Program-made: the position numbers and the translations under genes
Assembly (NCBI GenBank): GCA_003220265.1
Contig: QHRW01000123.1
Location: 1 to 64,000 of the forward strand
DNA from: Candidatus Rokuibacteriota bacterium
Lineage (GTDB): Bacteria > Methylomirabilota > Methylomirabilia > Rokubacteriales > CSP1-6
DNA length: 64,000 nt
Direction: 5' to 3'
The notes under the pieces: generated by a model
Database searches by the model: none
Seen by the model: the letters and a program-made list of their open reading frames with translations, nothing else
What the model was told of the DNA's origin: nothing
In this document: piece after piece, positions 8,860 to 17,442 of the stretch
Layout of the letters: every line of letters begins with the position of its first letter
How positions within the stretch are numbered: position 1 is the first letter of the stretch

Positions 8860-10125
8860 ATGGAGATCCACACGCCGCACAATCCGGAGATCGAGGAGCT
8901 CGAACGCCTGGGCGACGAGATCGCGCTGCTGTCAGCCCACATCGAGGTGGCCACCGCCCGTCTGCTCGACCTCATCCGCGACTTCGACGCCCGCGGTGGC
9001 TGGGGCAACGGGTTCCTCTCGTGCGCGCACTGGCTGTCGTGGCGCGTCGGCATGGACCTCGGGGCCGCGCGCGAGCGGGTCCGCGTGGCGCGTGCGCTCC
9101 CCAATCTGCCGCGGATTGCCCAGGCGCTCAGCCGCGGCGAGTTGTCGTACACCAAGGCCCGCGCGCTGACGCGCGTGGCCACGCCGGAGACCGAAGAGCG
9201 GCTGCTGATCTTCGGCAGGGCCGGCACGGCCGTCCACGTCGAACGGCTGGTGCGTGCCTGGCGGCGCGTGGATCGCAACGCCGAGAACCGGGAGGAGGCC
9301 GAGCGCCACAAGAGCCGGTCGCTGTACGTGTATCAAGATGAAGACGGTATGGTCGTGATCCGCGGCCGCCTCACGCCGGAGGTCGGCGCAGTGGTGCGGC
9401 GTGCGCTCGAGGCCGCCGGCGACCGCATGTATGCGAAGGCGCGCGTCAACGACCCTGAGGGCGATCCGCCGACCAGGGGCCAGCAGCAGGCCGATGCGCT
9501 GGGGATGATCGCCGAGGTCGTCCACGTCGATGCCCCGGTCCTCGCGGACCCCAACCAGCCGGGCCCGTCGGTGCTCGAGGACGGCGACCACGTTTCTGCA
9601 GAAACGTCGCGGCGGCTGGCCTGCGACGCGAGCCGCGTCGTCATGCGACACACCGCGAATGGTCACGTCGTGGAGATCGGCGCCCGAACGCGGACGATTC
9701 CACCGGCGCTGCGCCGGGCATTGCACCATCGCGACCGCGGCTGCCGCTTCCCGGGCTGCGGGGTGCGGTTCGCGCAGGCTCATCACATCCGGCACTGGGC
9801 GCAGGGCGGGCCAACGACGCTCTCGAACCTCGCCCTGCTGTGTCGCCGGCATCATCGCTCGGTGCACGAGGACGGCTTTCAGGTGGAACGACTGGCGGAC
9901 GGCGAATTGCAATTCCGAAGGCCAAATGGCCGGGTGCTGCCCAACGCGCCCGCGCTACCCGCCGTGCACGACTCGGAGGAAGTTCTGCGCGCGCAGAACG
10001 CCGGCGTTCACCTGGATGCCGACACGCTCCGCCCCGGTTGGAGCGGCGAACGCGTCGACTCGGGCTACGCTATCGCCGTTATGCATCCCCTGGCCATTCG
10101 ACCGAGTCAGACCGACGGCCAGTAA
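8860..10125 (+). CDS. DUF222/13E12-type HNH endonuclease domain protein, copy 1
   Basis: 421 residues: a helical DUF222 region (about 10-290) followed by an HNH nuclease domain (about 295-345). The latter has the zinc or structural cysteines in CRFPGC, the HHIRHW metal-binding histidines, the central Asn (SNLALLC) and RRHHRSVHEDGF. This family is abundant in actinobacteria and its function is unknown; nicking DNA is an inference from HNH. AAGGAG precedes the ATG. A paralogue lies at 32903-34208, matching through most of the length. Relative to it, this copy lacks an 18-residue segment after GMIAEV (junction near 9518). The last 19 bp overlap the convergent dioxygenase pseudogene. Confidence 0.85.
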   Translation: MEIHTPHNPEIEELERLGDEIALLSAHIEVATARLLDLIRDFDARGGWGNGFLSCAHWLSWRVGMDLGAARERVRVARALPNLPRIAQALSRGELSYTKARALTRVATPETEERLLIFGRAGTAVHVERLVRAWRRVDRNAENREEAERHKSRSLYVYQDEDGMVVIRGRLTPEVGAVVRRALEAAGDRMYAKARVNDPEGDPPTRGQQQADALGMIAEVVHVDAPVLADPNQPGPSVLEDGDHVSAETSRRLACDASRVVMRHTANGHVVEIGARTRTIPPALRRALHHRDRGCRFPGCGVRFAQAHHIRHWAQGGPTTLSNLALLCRRHHRSVHEDGFQVERLADGELQFRRPNGRVLPNAPALPAVHDSEEVLRAQNAGVHLDADTLRPGWSGERVDSGYAIAVMHPLAIRPSQTDGQ

Positions 10126-11063
10126 GCGAACGCAGCGCCGATCGGCGAGGCGTACACCGGCACGTAATCAACGATCGTCGCTGGCTTGCCGTCGGCGACG
10201 GCCGCCGCCGCGATCCAGTTACAGATCTCTCGCGTCCCACCCTGCGGCCCGCCCGAGCCCGGCAGGCCGGTAACGGCCTTTCCGCGCACGCCAACGTCCT
10301 GGCTGTGATCGCCCGCCGGCACTTCCTACGAGTCGAAATGCCGCGCCATCCCACGCGCATCGCCGGCGGCCATGTAGCCGAGCATCGCGCGGTCGAAGGC
10401 TTCGTCGAGGTAGGCGTCGGTGGCGCCCGGGGTGTGCCAGAGACCGCCCGAGCCGATGACCGCAACGCGTAAGGTGCCCGGATGCGTGTCGATGATCTCG
10501 CGGACCGCGCGCCCGAGCTGGTAGCAGCGCATCGCGGTGGGCTGGGGCGCGTAGTAGCAGTTGATGAAGACCGGCACCACCGGCGTCGTGAAGTCCGTGA
10601 GCGACTCGGTGGGCCAGACGAAGGCGTGGCCGACGCCACGCTCGGGCTTGGGCATGTCCATCGAGAAGGCGGGGTCGAAGCCGCGGCGCATGAGGCCGGT
10701 GACGAGGGCCGTCCCGAGCGCCGGATGGCCGGGGATGCGGGCGCGGCCCGTGCGTCCGATACGCGGGCCTTCGAATGTCTCACCGACGTAGACGGCGAAC
10801 GACGGGAAGTTCGTGAAGTCGAAGCACTCGAGCTGATCGTCGCCGAAGATGACGATCGCGTCCGGTGCGGCCGCGTTGAGTCGCGCACGCAGCGTCGCGA
10901 AGCCGAGCTCGACGCGGGCCTTCTTCGCGCGGTTGGCCTCCAGGTCGTCGAACGGCACGTCGGCGCGGAGCTTGCGGCTGGCGCGCACCTCGTTCCACTT
11001 CTCGGCGGGCTGGTAGGTCGTGGGGCTGTGGGATGTGTTGATGACGCCGACCAGGGTGGCCAT
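10107..11063 (-). pseudogene. Extradiol ring-cleavage dioxygenase (LigB/DODA type) interrupted by in-frame amber
   Basis: Class III extradiol dioxygenase, which would cleave a catecholic ring using Fe(II). The N-terminal part (245 residues from the ATG at 11063) shows INTSHSP with the expected metal histidine, VIFGDDQLECF and VAVIGSGGLWHTPG. A TAG at 10326-10328 then interrupts the frame. The same frame continues without a shift through AGDHSQ, GTREICNWIAAAAV and DYVPVYASPIGAAFAYW to a TGA at 10107, the normal C-terminus of this family. It starts 2 bp after the Rieske gene stop, so the pair looks like one aromatic-degradation unit. It is either a nonsense-mutated pseudogene, a base-call error, or amber readthrough; the first two are likelier. 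Confidence 0.8.
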
Positions 11064-11065
11064 CG

Positions 11066-12304
11066 CTACGCCTTCACTCTCCGCGCGCGCTCGTCCCACA
11101 CGCGCGCATACTCCTCGGCGATCGCCTTCGGCTGGCCCGCGTGCCACAGCATCGGGCGCGGGCGGTCCGCGCTCACGCCGAGCGGCGTGCCGCGACCGGC
11201 GCGCACGCGGGGCAGGCTCAGCCTCACGTTCTTCATGGGATCGCGCACGACGGCCTTCGGCTCGCCGCCGCGCGCGACGACGGCGGCCTCCTCCAGCATG
11301 CGCTTGCGGAAGAGGATGACGCCGCGATCACTTTCGCCGAGGTGCTCCTTGGTGCGGTCGGCGATGCGGCCCTGGCCGGCCCAGGCCACGAAGTCCTGGT
11401 TCATCACGTGAGTCGTGATCCAGCGGCCGGTGACGGGATCCTTCACCGGCGCGTGCCAGTACGGGATGCGGGGCTGCTCGTACGGCTCGTTGCCGGGCAG
11501 GGGATCGTTGAACCACGCCACGTGCAGCGTCGTCTCGTCGTCGATCGGCACGCGCCACTCGAACTTGCCGGTGTAGAGGCAGTTGGGCCACAGGCACACG
11601 CGGCCCACCGTCCACAGCTCGTCCTGCTCATCGGTGTCGGCGCGCACGCGGCGATAGACGAAGCCCCAGTCGAACTCGCTGAAGCCGATCTTCACGTGCG
11701 TCGGCGCGCGCGGGCCGTTGTCACCGCGCAGCGCCTGGGACCAGTTCGAGTGGAGCCACTCGAAGTGGATGGGGTCGATCGAGTTTTCCTGGCCCTGGAA
11801 CCAGTTGCAGGGGACCTCGGCGAAGACGATCTGCTTGTAGCCCGGCTCGTGATAGAGGTCCCAGTCGGGGACAAGCGGCGCCGGGGCCGGGCCGAGATAC
11901 GCCCACAGGAGTCCGGCCTTGGCCTCGACCGGGTACGCGCTGAGCCGGATCTTGTCCTTGAAGCGCGCCTCGGGGCGCGCGGCTTCCTCGAAGGGCTGCT
12001 CGAGGCACGCGCCGGCGCCGTCGTAGAGCCAGCCATGGTAGTTGCAGCGCAGGCCGCGCGCTTCCACGATGCCGTAGCAGAGGTCGGCGCGGCGATGGGC
12101 GCAGTGGCGGTCGAGCAGGCCGTAGCGGCCGGCACCGTCCTTGTAGAGCACGAGGTCCTCGCCCAGCAGCCGCACGGGCTTCGTCGGATGCTCGGCCAGC
12201 TCGGCCACCGCGGCGACCGGCTGCCAGTAGCGGCGCATCAGCTCGCCCAGCGGCGTGCCGCGGCCGACTCGCGTCAGGCTGGCGTTGTCCTCGGCGCTCA
12301 GCAT
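11066..12304 (-). CDS. Rieske non-heme iron oxygenase, alpha subunit (1)
   Basis: 412 residues. The Rieske [2Fe-2S] ligands are CAH and, 18 residues on, CNYHGW. The mononuclear iron site is NSIDPIHFEWLH, with a further conserved QDFVAW block. The family hydroxylates or demethylates aromatic substrates and needs an external ferredoxin/reductase, which is not encoded nearby. It is followed after 2 bp by the extradiol dioxygenase gene, so the pair could open a ring after hydroxylation or demethylation. There is no Shine-Dalgarno; TAGATT lies 7 nt before the ATG (12312-12317, minus strand). It diverges from a VOC gene with 39 bp between starts. Confidence 0.88.
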   Translation of the reverse strand: MLSAEDNASLTRVGRGTPLGELMRRYWQPVAAVAELAEHPTKPVRLLGEDLVLYKDGAGRYGLLDRHCAHRRADLCYGIVEARGLRCNYHGWLYDGAGACLEQPFEEAARPEARFKDKIRLSAYPVEAKAGLLWAYLGPAPAPLVPDWDLYHEPGYKQIVFAEVPCNWFQGQENSIDPIHFEWLHSNWSQALRGDNGPRAPTHVKIGFSEFDWGFVYRRVRADTDEQDELWTVGRVCLWPNCLYTGKFEWRVPIDDETTLHVAWFNDPLPGNEPYEQPRIPYWHAPVKDPVTGRWITTHVMNQDFVAWAGQGRIADRTKEHLGESDRGVILFRKRMLEEAAVVARGGEPKAVVRDPMKNVRLSLPRVRAGRGTPLGVSADRPRPMLWHAGQPKAIAEEYARVWDERARRVKA

Positions 12305-12343
12305 CGCGTGAAATCTAGCACGCCTCCTGCTAGAGTTCCCGGC

Positions 12344-12859
12344 ATGACACCCCCGTTCCAGCTCAGGAAGATCGGTCACGTCGTCCTCAACGTCAGCGAC
12401 CTCGAGAAGTGCGCGCGCTTCTACCAGGATGTCCTCGGGCTCGAAGTCAGCGACGTGTACAAGGACGACCTGCGCCCCGGCGGTGTCGTCTTCATGCGCG
12501 TCAACGCCGACCATCACGGCATCGCGCTCTTCGGCGGCGCGCCGAAGCTGGACAAGAGTGCGCTCAACCACTTCGCCCTCGAGGTCGCCACGCCCGATGA
12601 GGTCTTCCGCGCGCGCGCCTGGCTGAAGAAGCACGGCGTGCCGCTCGACTTCGAGGGCCGACGCCGCGCCGGCTGCCAGCTCGCCATCGAGTTCCGCGAT
12701 CCCGAGGGCAACAACGTCGAAATCTACTGGAGCATTGACCAGATCGGCAGCGACGGCCGCGTGCGGCCGGCCAGCGAGTGGAAGCCGGCCAAGACGCTCG
12801 AGGAGGCGGTCGCCAACCCGGTCGTCCACCAGCGCGTGCCGCCGATCACGGCGAGGTGA
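12344..12859 (+). CDS. VOC/glyoxalase-fold protein (1)
   Basis: 171-residue vicinal-oxygen-chelate protein with two beta-alpha-beta-beta-beta modules. Metal-ligand candidates are His in KIGHVVLNVSD, His in LNHFALEV and Glu in NNVEIYW, the pattern seen in extradiol dioxygenases and glyoxalases. TAGAGT lies 7 nt upstream of the ATG (12331-12336) and there is no Shine-Dalgarno, so it may be leaderless. It is first in a plus-strand run with a Rieske oxygenase (4 bp later) and a substrate-binding protein, suggesting ring cleavage or a related step on the Rieske product. Specific reaction unknown. Confidence 0.85.
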   Translation: MTPPFQLRKIGHVVLNVSDLEKCARFYQDVLGLEVSDVYKDDLRPGGVVFMRVNADHHGIALFGGAPKLDKSALNHFALEVATPDEVFRARAWLKKHGVPLDFEGRRRAGCQLAIEFRDPEGNNVEIYWSIDQIGSDGRVRPASEWKPAKTLEEAVANPVVHQRVPPITAR

Positions 12860-12863
12860 CGCG

Positions 12864-14174
12864 ATGCTGAGCCGCGAAGACAACGAGCTGCTCTGCCGCG
12901 TCGGGCCCGGTACGCCGATGGGTAATGTGCTGCGCCAGTACTGGGTGCCGGCGGCGCTGTCCAGCGAGCTGCCGGAGGCCGAGGGCTCGCCGCTGCGCGT
13001 GCGTCTCCTCGGCGAGAATCTCATCGCGTACCGCACGGCGTCGGGTGCCGTCGGGCTGATGCAGAGCAACTGTCCGCACCGCGGCGCCAGCCTCTTCTAC
13101 GGACGCAACGAGGGCGAAGGCCTCCGGTGCGTCTATCACGGCTGGAAGTTCGACCTCGGCGGCCGCTGCGTGGACATGCCGAGCGAGCCTGCCGAGACCG
13201 ACTTCAAGCGCAAGGTGCGCGCGACGGCCTATCCGTGTGTCGAGCGCGGCGGGCTCGTCTGGGCCTATCTCGGCCCGCGTGAGACGCCGCCGCCGATGTC
13301 CGAGCTCGAGGCCACGATGCTGGAGAAGGTCTCGATCCAGGCCTACCAGCGGGAGTGCAACTGGATCCAGGCGCTCGAAGGCGACATCGATACGGGCCAC
13401 ACGGTGTTCCTGCACCTCGGCGGCGTCGAGCCGGACGAGGTCCCCGCGGGCACCTGGGCGAAGTACGTGCTCACCCAGCCGGCCGCGCGCTACGAGGTGG
13501 CCGACACCGACTTCGGCGTGATGTACGGCGCCTGCCGCCGGGCCGAGGCGGACACCGACTACTGGCGCATCGCCAACTTCCTGTTCCCGTTCTACACGAT
13601 GGTGCCGACGGGCGTGCTCGGCCTCGAGATCCGCATGCGTGCGTGGATCCCGATGGACGACGAGCACACGATGTTCATCACGGTCACCAGCGGCGCCGGG
13701 CCCGCGCCGCGCCAGGCCGGGCGCCAGGTCGTCAGCCCGCCCGAAGTGTTGCCCAACACCACCGACTGGTACGGTCGCTTCCGCCTCACCGCGGATGCGC
13801 GCAACGATTACCTGATCGACCGCAAGTCGCAGAAGACCGTGAGCTACACGGGCATCGGCAGCATCCACGCCCAGGACCAGGCCGTCACCGAGAGCATGGG
13901 CCCGATCTACGACCGCAGGCAGGAGCACCTCGGGACCAGCGATCGCATGGTGATTCGCACGCGGAAGCGGTTGATCGACGCGGCCAAGGCGCTCCGCGAC
14001 AAGGGCGAGCTGCCGCCGGGCGTGGACGATCCGAAGGTCTACGCGGTGCGCTCGGGCGGCGTGGTGCTGCCGCGCGGCGCCGACTGGATCGAGGCCACGC
14101 GCGAGCTTCGCCGCGCGTGGGTGAAGCACCCGGGGCTCAGCCGCAGCGTGCTCGGCGGCGTGCCCGCGGTCTAG
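12864..14174 (+). CDS. Rieske non-heme iron oxygenase, alpha subunit (2)
   Basis: 436 residues, with the phthalate-dioxygenase-like layout. Rieske ligands are CPHRG and CVYHGW. The catalytic iron site is around GDIDTGHTVFLH (Asp and two His), followed by a long C-terminal oxygenase domain with HAQDQAVTESMGPIYDR. The N-terminal MLSREDNELLCRVGPGTPMG resembles Rieske protein 1 (MLSAEDNASLTRVGRGTPLG), so the two are related members of one subfamily. The ATG is 4 bp after the VOC gene stop. No reductase component is nearby. Substrate unknown. Confidence 0.88.
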   Translation: MLSREDNELLCRVGPGTPMGNVLRQYWVPAALSSELPEAEGSPLRVRLLGENLIAYRTASGAVGLMQSNCPHRGASLFYGRNEGEGLRCVYHGWKFDLGGRCVDMPSEPAETDFKRKVRATAYPCVERGGLVWAYLGPRETPPPMSELEATMLEKVSIQAYQRECNWIQALEGDIDTGHTVFLHLGGVEPDEVPAGTWAKYVLTQPAARYEVADTDFGVMYGACRRAEADTDYWRIANFLFPFYTMVPTGVLGLEIRMRAWIPMDDEHTMFITVTSGAGPAPRQAGRQVVSPPEVLPNTTDWYGRFRLTADARNDYLIDRKSQKTVSYTGIGSIHAQDQAVTESMGPIYDRRQEHLGTSDRMVIRTRKRLIDAAKALRDKGELPPGVDDPKVYAVRSGGVVLPRGADWIEATRELRRAWVKHPGLSRSVLGGVPAV

Positions 14175-14188
14175 AAGGGGCATTCACC

Positions 14189-15724
14189 ATGAGACGAATG
14201 CGCGGCATCTCCACGGCGCTGCTCCTCCTGACGGTCGTGGCCGGCGGCACGGCTCCGGCCGCCGCGGCGCCGGAAGGTCAGATGACCTGGGGGATCCACG
14301 TCTCGCTCGCCCCGACGTGGTTCGATCCCGCCGAGACGACGGGGATCGTGACGCCGTTCATGCTGATGTACGCGCTGCACGACGCGATGGTGAAGCCGCT
14401 GCCCGGCAATCCGCTGGCGCCCAGCCTGGCCGAGTCGTGGACGGTGTCGCCCGATGGGCTCGCGTACGAGTTCAGCCTGCGCAAGGGCACGAGATTCCAC
14501 AACGGCGAGCCGGTCACCGGCGAGGACGTCAAGTACTCGTTCGAGCGCTATCGGGGCGCCGCCAGCAAGACCTTCAAGGAGCGGGTGGCGGCCATCGAGA
14601 TCCCGGGCCCGGGGCGGGTGCGCATCCGCCTCAAGGAGCCGTGGCCCGACTTCCTGACGTTCTACTCGAGCGCGACGGGGGCCGGGTGGATCGTGCCCAA
14701 GAAGTACGTCGAACAGGTCGGGGACGAAGGATTCAAGAAGCACCCGATCGGCGCCGGTCCCTACCGATTCGTCTCCTTCACGCCGGGCGTCGAGCTCGTG
14801 CTGGAGGCCGTCGATCAGTACTGGCGGCGAGCGCCGCAGGTGAAGCGCCTGGTCTTCAAGGCGATTCCGGATCCCTCCACGCGATTCGCCGCGCTCAAGC
14901 GCGGGGAGATCGACGTCAGCTACTGGATGACGGCATCGCTGGGCGAAGAGGTCACGCGAACCCCGGGGCTCACGCTCAAGCCGGCGGTCGCGAACAACAC
15001 GTACTGGGTCTACTTCGTCGACCAGTGGGACCCGAAGTCCCCCTGGCACGACCGGCGGGTCCGGCTGGCCGCGAACTACGCGATCGACCGGCAGGGGATC
15101 AATCAGGCCGAGACGCTCGGATTCTCAAAGATGACGTACAGCCTCATCCCCTCGCACTTCGAGTTCTTCTGGCAGCCGCCGGTCATCCCCTTCGATCGCG
15201 CCCGCGCGAAGCAGCTCCTGGCGGAGGCGGGATATCCGAATGGCTTCGACGCGGGCGAGTTCACCTGTGACGCGGTTCACGCGGGCATCGCCGAGCCGGT
15301 GGCCAACGACCTGCAGGCCGCCGGTATTCGCGTGAGGCTCCGGCCGCTGGAGCGGGCGTCCTACAACAAGGGACAGGTCGAGAAGAAGTTCAAGAACCTC
15401 GTCCTGAGCGCGAGCGCGGCGTTCGGAAACGCGCCGACCCGGCTCGAGGCGTTCGTGGCCGGCGGCGGCACCTACGTGTACGGCAGCTATCCCGACATCG
15501 ACGGACTGTTCCGGGAGCAGGGCGCCGAGCTCGACCGCAAACGGCGCGAGGCGACGCTGCATCGCATCCAGCAGCTCATCCACGACAAGGCGATGTTCGC
15601 GCCCATCTGGCAGCTCGCCGCGATGGGCGGCTTCGGGCCGCGGGTGGAGGAATCCGGCCTCGGGCTCATCACCGGGTTTCCGTTCTCGGGCCCGTACGAG
15701 GACGTGAAGCTCCGGGCTAGATGA
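14189..15724 (+). CDS. ABC transporter substrate-binding protein, family 5 (peptide/nickel type)
   Basis: 511 residues with an N-terminal signal peptide (about 1-27, ending TAPAAAAPEG). It binds solute in the periplasm or at the membrane surface. SBP_bac_5 features include SLAESWTVSPDGLAYEFSL, LRKGTRFHNGEPVTGEDVKYS and GAGPYRFVSF. AAGGGG lies upstream of the ATG at 14189. No permease or ATPase genes accompany it, so it either serves a transporter elsewhere or works as an orphan. Co-location with VOC and Rieske genes suggests it captures their substrate or a precursor. Its 3' end overlaps the convergent CoA-transferase gene by 8 bp. Confidence 0.87.
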   Translation: MRRMRGISTALLLLTVVAGGTAPAAAAPEGQMTWGIHVSLAPTWFDPAETTGIVTPFMLMYALHDAMVKPLPGNPLAPSLAESWTVSPDGLAYEFSLRKGTRFHNGEPVTGEDVKYSFERYRGAASKTFKERVAAIEIPGPGRVRIRLKEPWPDFLTFYSSATGAGWIVPKKYVEQVGDEGFKKHPIGAGPYRFVSFTPGVELVLEAVDQYWRRAPQVKRLVFKAIPDPSTRFAALKRGEIDVSYWMTASLGEEVTRTPGLTLKPAVANNTYWVYFVDQWDPKSPWHDRRVRLAANYAIDRQGINQAETLGFSKMTYSLIPSHFEFFWQPPVIPFDRARAKQLLAEAGYPNGFDAGEFTCDAVHAGIAEPVANDLQAAGIRVRLRPLERASYNKGQVEKKFKNLVLSASAAFGNAPTRLEAFVAGGGTYVYGSYPDIDGLFREQGAELDRKRREATLHRIQQLIHDKAMFAPIWQLAAMGGFGPRVEESGLGLITGFPFSGPYEDVKLRAR

Positions 15725-16913
15725 CGCCGTCGCGGCGCAGCGCCTCCAGCTCCTCCTTCGACATGCCGAGCGCCTTGCCGTAGATCTCGTCGTTGTGCTC
15801 GCCCAGCAGCGGCGCGCGCCGCACGTCGGTGGGCGAGTCGGAGAGGCGCACCGGGTTGCCCGGCATCGGGTATTTCCCGCGCCGCGGGTGCTCGAGCTCG
15901 GTGATGAAGCCGCGCTGGCGCAGGTGGGGGTCGGCCAGCACCTCGTTGGAGTCGAGGATGGCGCCGCAGGGGATGCCGCGGCTGGCCAGCGTCTCCATGA
16001 CCTCGTGCTTGGTGCGCTTCTCGGTCCACGCCTCGATCATGTCGTCGATCTCGTCGATGAACTGCACGCGGTCACGGCGGTCGGCGTAGCGCGGGTCGTC
16101 GCCCAGCTCGGGGCGGCCCAGGATCGCGCACAGCGATTTCCACATCTCCACGGTCGCGACGTGGACGAACACGTAGTCGTTGGAGCCGAACGGACGGCAG
16201 CGATAGAGATTCGAGGGCGCCGCTGCCGCCGAGCGGTTGCCCTGGCGGGGTGACGGCTTGCCGCTGGCGTAGCTCTCGCGCAGGTGGATGCGCAGCAGGT
16301 TCACCACGGCGTCCTGCTGGGCCACCTCGATCTGCTGCCCCACGCCGGTGGCGTTGCGCTGGATGATCGCGGCCAGGATGCCGATGGCGGTGTGCAGCCC
16401 GGCGCCGGTGTCGGCGAGGCCGCCGATGGCCTTGGTGGGCGGGCCGTCGGGCGAGCCGGTCATGCTCATGGCGCCGGCCATGGCCTGGGCGATCCACTCG
16501 AAGCTCTTGTAGTCGGAGTACGGGCCGCCGCTGCCGAAGCCCTTCACGGAGGCGGCGATGATGCGCGGGTTCAGTTTCTTGAGCGCCTCGTAGCCGAGAC
16601 CGAGGCGATCCATCGCGCCGGGCCCGAGGTTCTCCACGACGACGTCGGCCGTCTTCACCATCGCCTCGAACATCGCGCGGCCGCGCGGCGCCTTGAGGTT
16701 GAGCGTCACGCCCTTCTTGTTCGAGTTCAGCAGCAGGAAGAACCAGGCGTCCTCGCCCTTCTTGTCGGAGAGCGCCAGGCGGCCGGCCTCGCCGCCGGGC
16801 GGCTCGATCTTGATGACCTCCGCGCCGAGCCACGCCAGCATCTGGGTGGAGCTGGGCCCCGCCTCGTACTGCGTCAGGTCCAGCACGCGAATCCCCTCGA
16901 GTGCCTTCGGCAT
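15717..16913 (-). CDS. CaiB/BaiF (class III) CoA-transferase, formyl-CoA:oxalate CoA-transferase-like
   Basis: 398 residues. Class III CoA-transferases move CoA between carboxylic acids through an aspartyl-CoA intermediate; the catalytic Asp is in VAQQDAVVNLLRIHLRE, closely matching the Frc block. Other Frc-like parts are KGFGSGGPYSDYKSFEW, MSMTGSPDGPP, RRGKYPMPG and APLLGEH. The glycine loop that positions oxalate in Frc is replaced here by an SAAAAPSN stretch, so oxalate specificity is doubtful. It follows the PPOX gene by 14 bp and lies downstream of a ThDP enzyme of the oxalyl-CoA decarboxylase/2-hydroxyacyl-CoA lyase type, which suggests a shared acyl-CoA pathway. Confidence 0.85.
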   Translation of the reverse strand: MPKALEGIRVLDLTQYEAGPSSTQMLAWLGAEVIKIEPPGGEAGRLALSDKKGEDAWFFLLLNSNKKGVTLNLKAPRGRAMFEAMVKTADVVVENLGPGAMDRLGLGYEALKKLNPRIIAASVKGFGSGGPYSDYKSFEWIAQAMAGAMSMTGSPDGPPTKAIGGLADTGAGLHTAIGILAAIIQRNATGVGQQIEVAQQDAVVNLLRIHLRESYASGKPSPRQGNRSAAAAPSNLYRCRPFGSNDYVFVHVATVEMWKSLCAILGRPELGDDPRYADRRDRVQFIDEIDDMIEAWTEKRTKHEVMETLASRGIPCGAILDSNEVLADPHLRQRGFITELEHPRRGKYPMPGNPVRLSDSPTDVRRAPLLGEHNDEIYGKALGMSKEELEALRRDGVI

Positions 16914-16927
16914 GGTCGTCCTCTCCG

Positions 16928-17347
16928 TCAGCCGCGCTTGGCCGGCGTGTGGCGGAACGGCAATACGTGATAGCGCGCGCGCTGCACCTCGATCACCAGC
17001 ACCACACGCTGCTCGGGGTTGGCGCGCATCGGGAAGTCGGCGCCCGTGTACTTGTGCGAGATCTTGTCCATGATCTTGAAGTCGCGATCGGGTCGGCGCT
17101 CCACCACGCGGCCGCGCAGCTGCGCCTCGCGGTAGGGATTGTCCATGGCCACGATCGACAGCCCCACGCGCGGATCGCGCTTGGTGTTGCGCGCCTTCAG
17201 CGAGCCCTCGCCCGTGGCGATGAGGATGTGATCACCGTCCACGCCGACCCACACCGGCGCCGACTGCGGCGAGCCCTCCGGCATCACGGTGGCCAGGTGG
17301 GCGAAGTTCGGCTCCTCGAGCAGCGCGCGCACATCCGCGCTCAGCAT
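16928..17347 (-). CDS. PPOX-class F420-dependent (Rv1155-like) FMN/F420-binding protein
   Basis: 139 residues with the split-barrel flavin/F420 fold. Signatures are FAHLATVMPEGSPQSAPVWV, ARNTKRDPRVGLSIV and QLRGRVVE. Family members reduce small molecules with F420H2 or FMN. I start at the ATG at 17347, which has GAGGAG 6 nt upstream. A longer frame reaching 17425 would translate the double-hairpin repeat as protein and is rejected. It sits between the ThDP enzyme and the CoA-transferase in one minus-strand run, so it may act on a product of that pathway. Confidence 0.83.
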   Translation of the reverse strand: MLSADVRALLEEPNFAHLATVMPEGSPQSAPVWVGVDGDHILIATGEGSLKARNTKRDPRVGLSIVAMDNPYREAQLRGRVVERRPDRDFKIMDKISHKYTGADFPMRANPEQRVVLVIEVQRARYHVLPFRHTPAKRG

Positions 17348-17367
17348 GCGGTTCTCCTCGGCGGTCT

Positions 17368-17440
17368 CGAGGAGCGCCACGGGTTCCCCGGGGCGCTCCG
17401 AGCCGCTTGGGGGTTTGGGGGCCATCTCGGGGCCCCCATG
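17368..17440 (+). repeat. Double-hairpin intergenic repeat, copy B
   Basis: Lies between the stop of the ThDP enzyme gene (17443) and the PPOX gene start (17347). Hairpin 1 is an 8-bp stem (17371-17378 with 17392-17399). Hairpin 2 is an 8-bp stem (17416-17423 with 17431-17438) with a 7-nt loop. Positions 17368-17403 are identical (36 nt) to the reverse complement of 751-786. The stem of hairpin 2 is shorter than in copy A but pairs the same way, consistent with structure being kept. Confidence 0.8.
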
Positions 17441-17442
17441 TA

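Noticed and set aside
10326..10328. Pyrrolysine or programmed readthrough at the amber codon
   Set aside because: No pyl genes or stimulatory structure seen, and TAG is used as a normal stop in many genes here (five at shared CTAG sites).
15717..16913. Firm call as formyl-CoA:oxalate CoA-transferase (frc)
   Set aside because: Overall similarity is good, but the glycine loop that handles oxalate is not conserved, so only the class III family is asserted.
17348..17425. N-terminal extension of the PPOX protein through the repeat (MAPKPPSGSERPGEPVALL...)
   Set aside because: The extra codons translate the double-hairpin repeat, and a GAGGAG site fits the internal ATG at 17347, which gives the normal family N-terminus.
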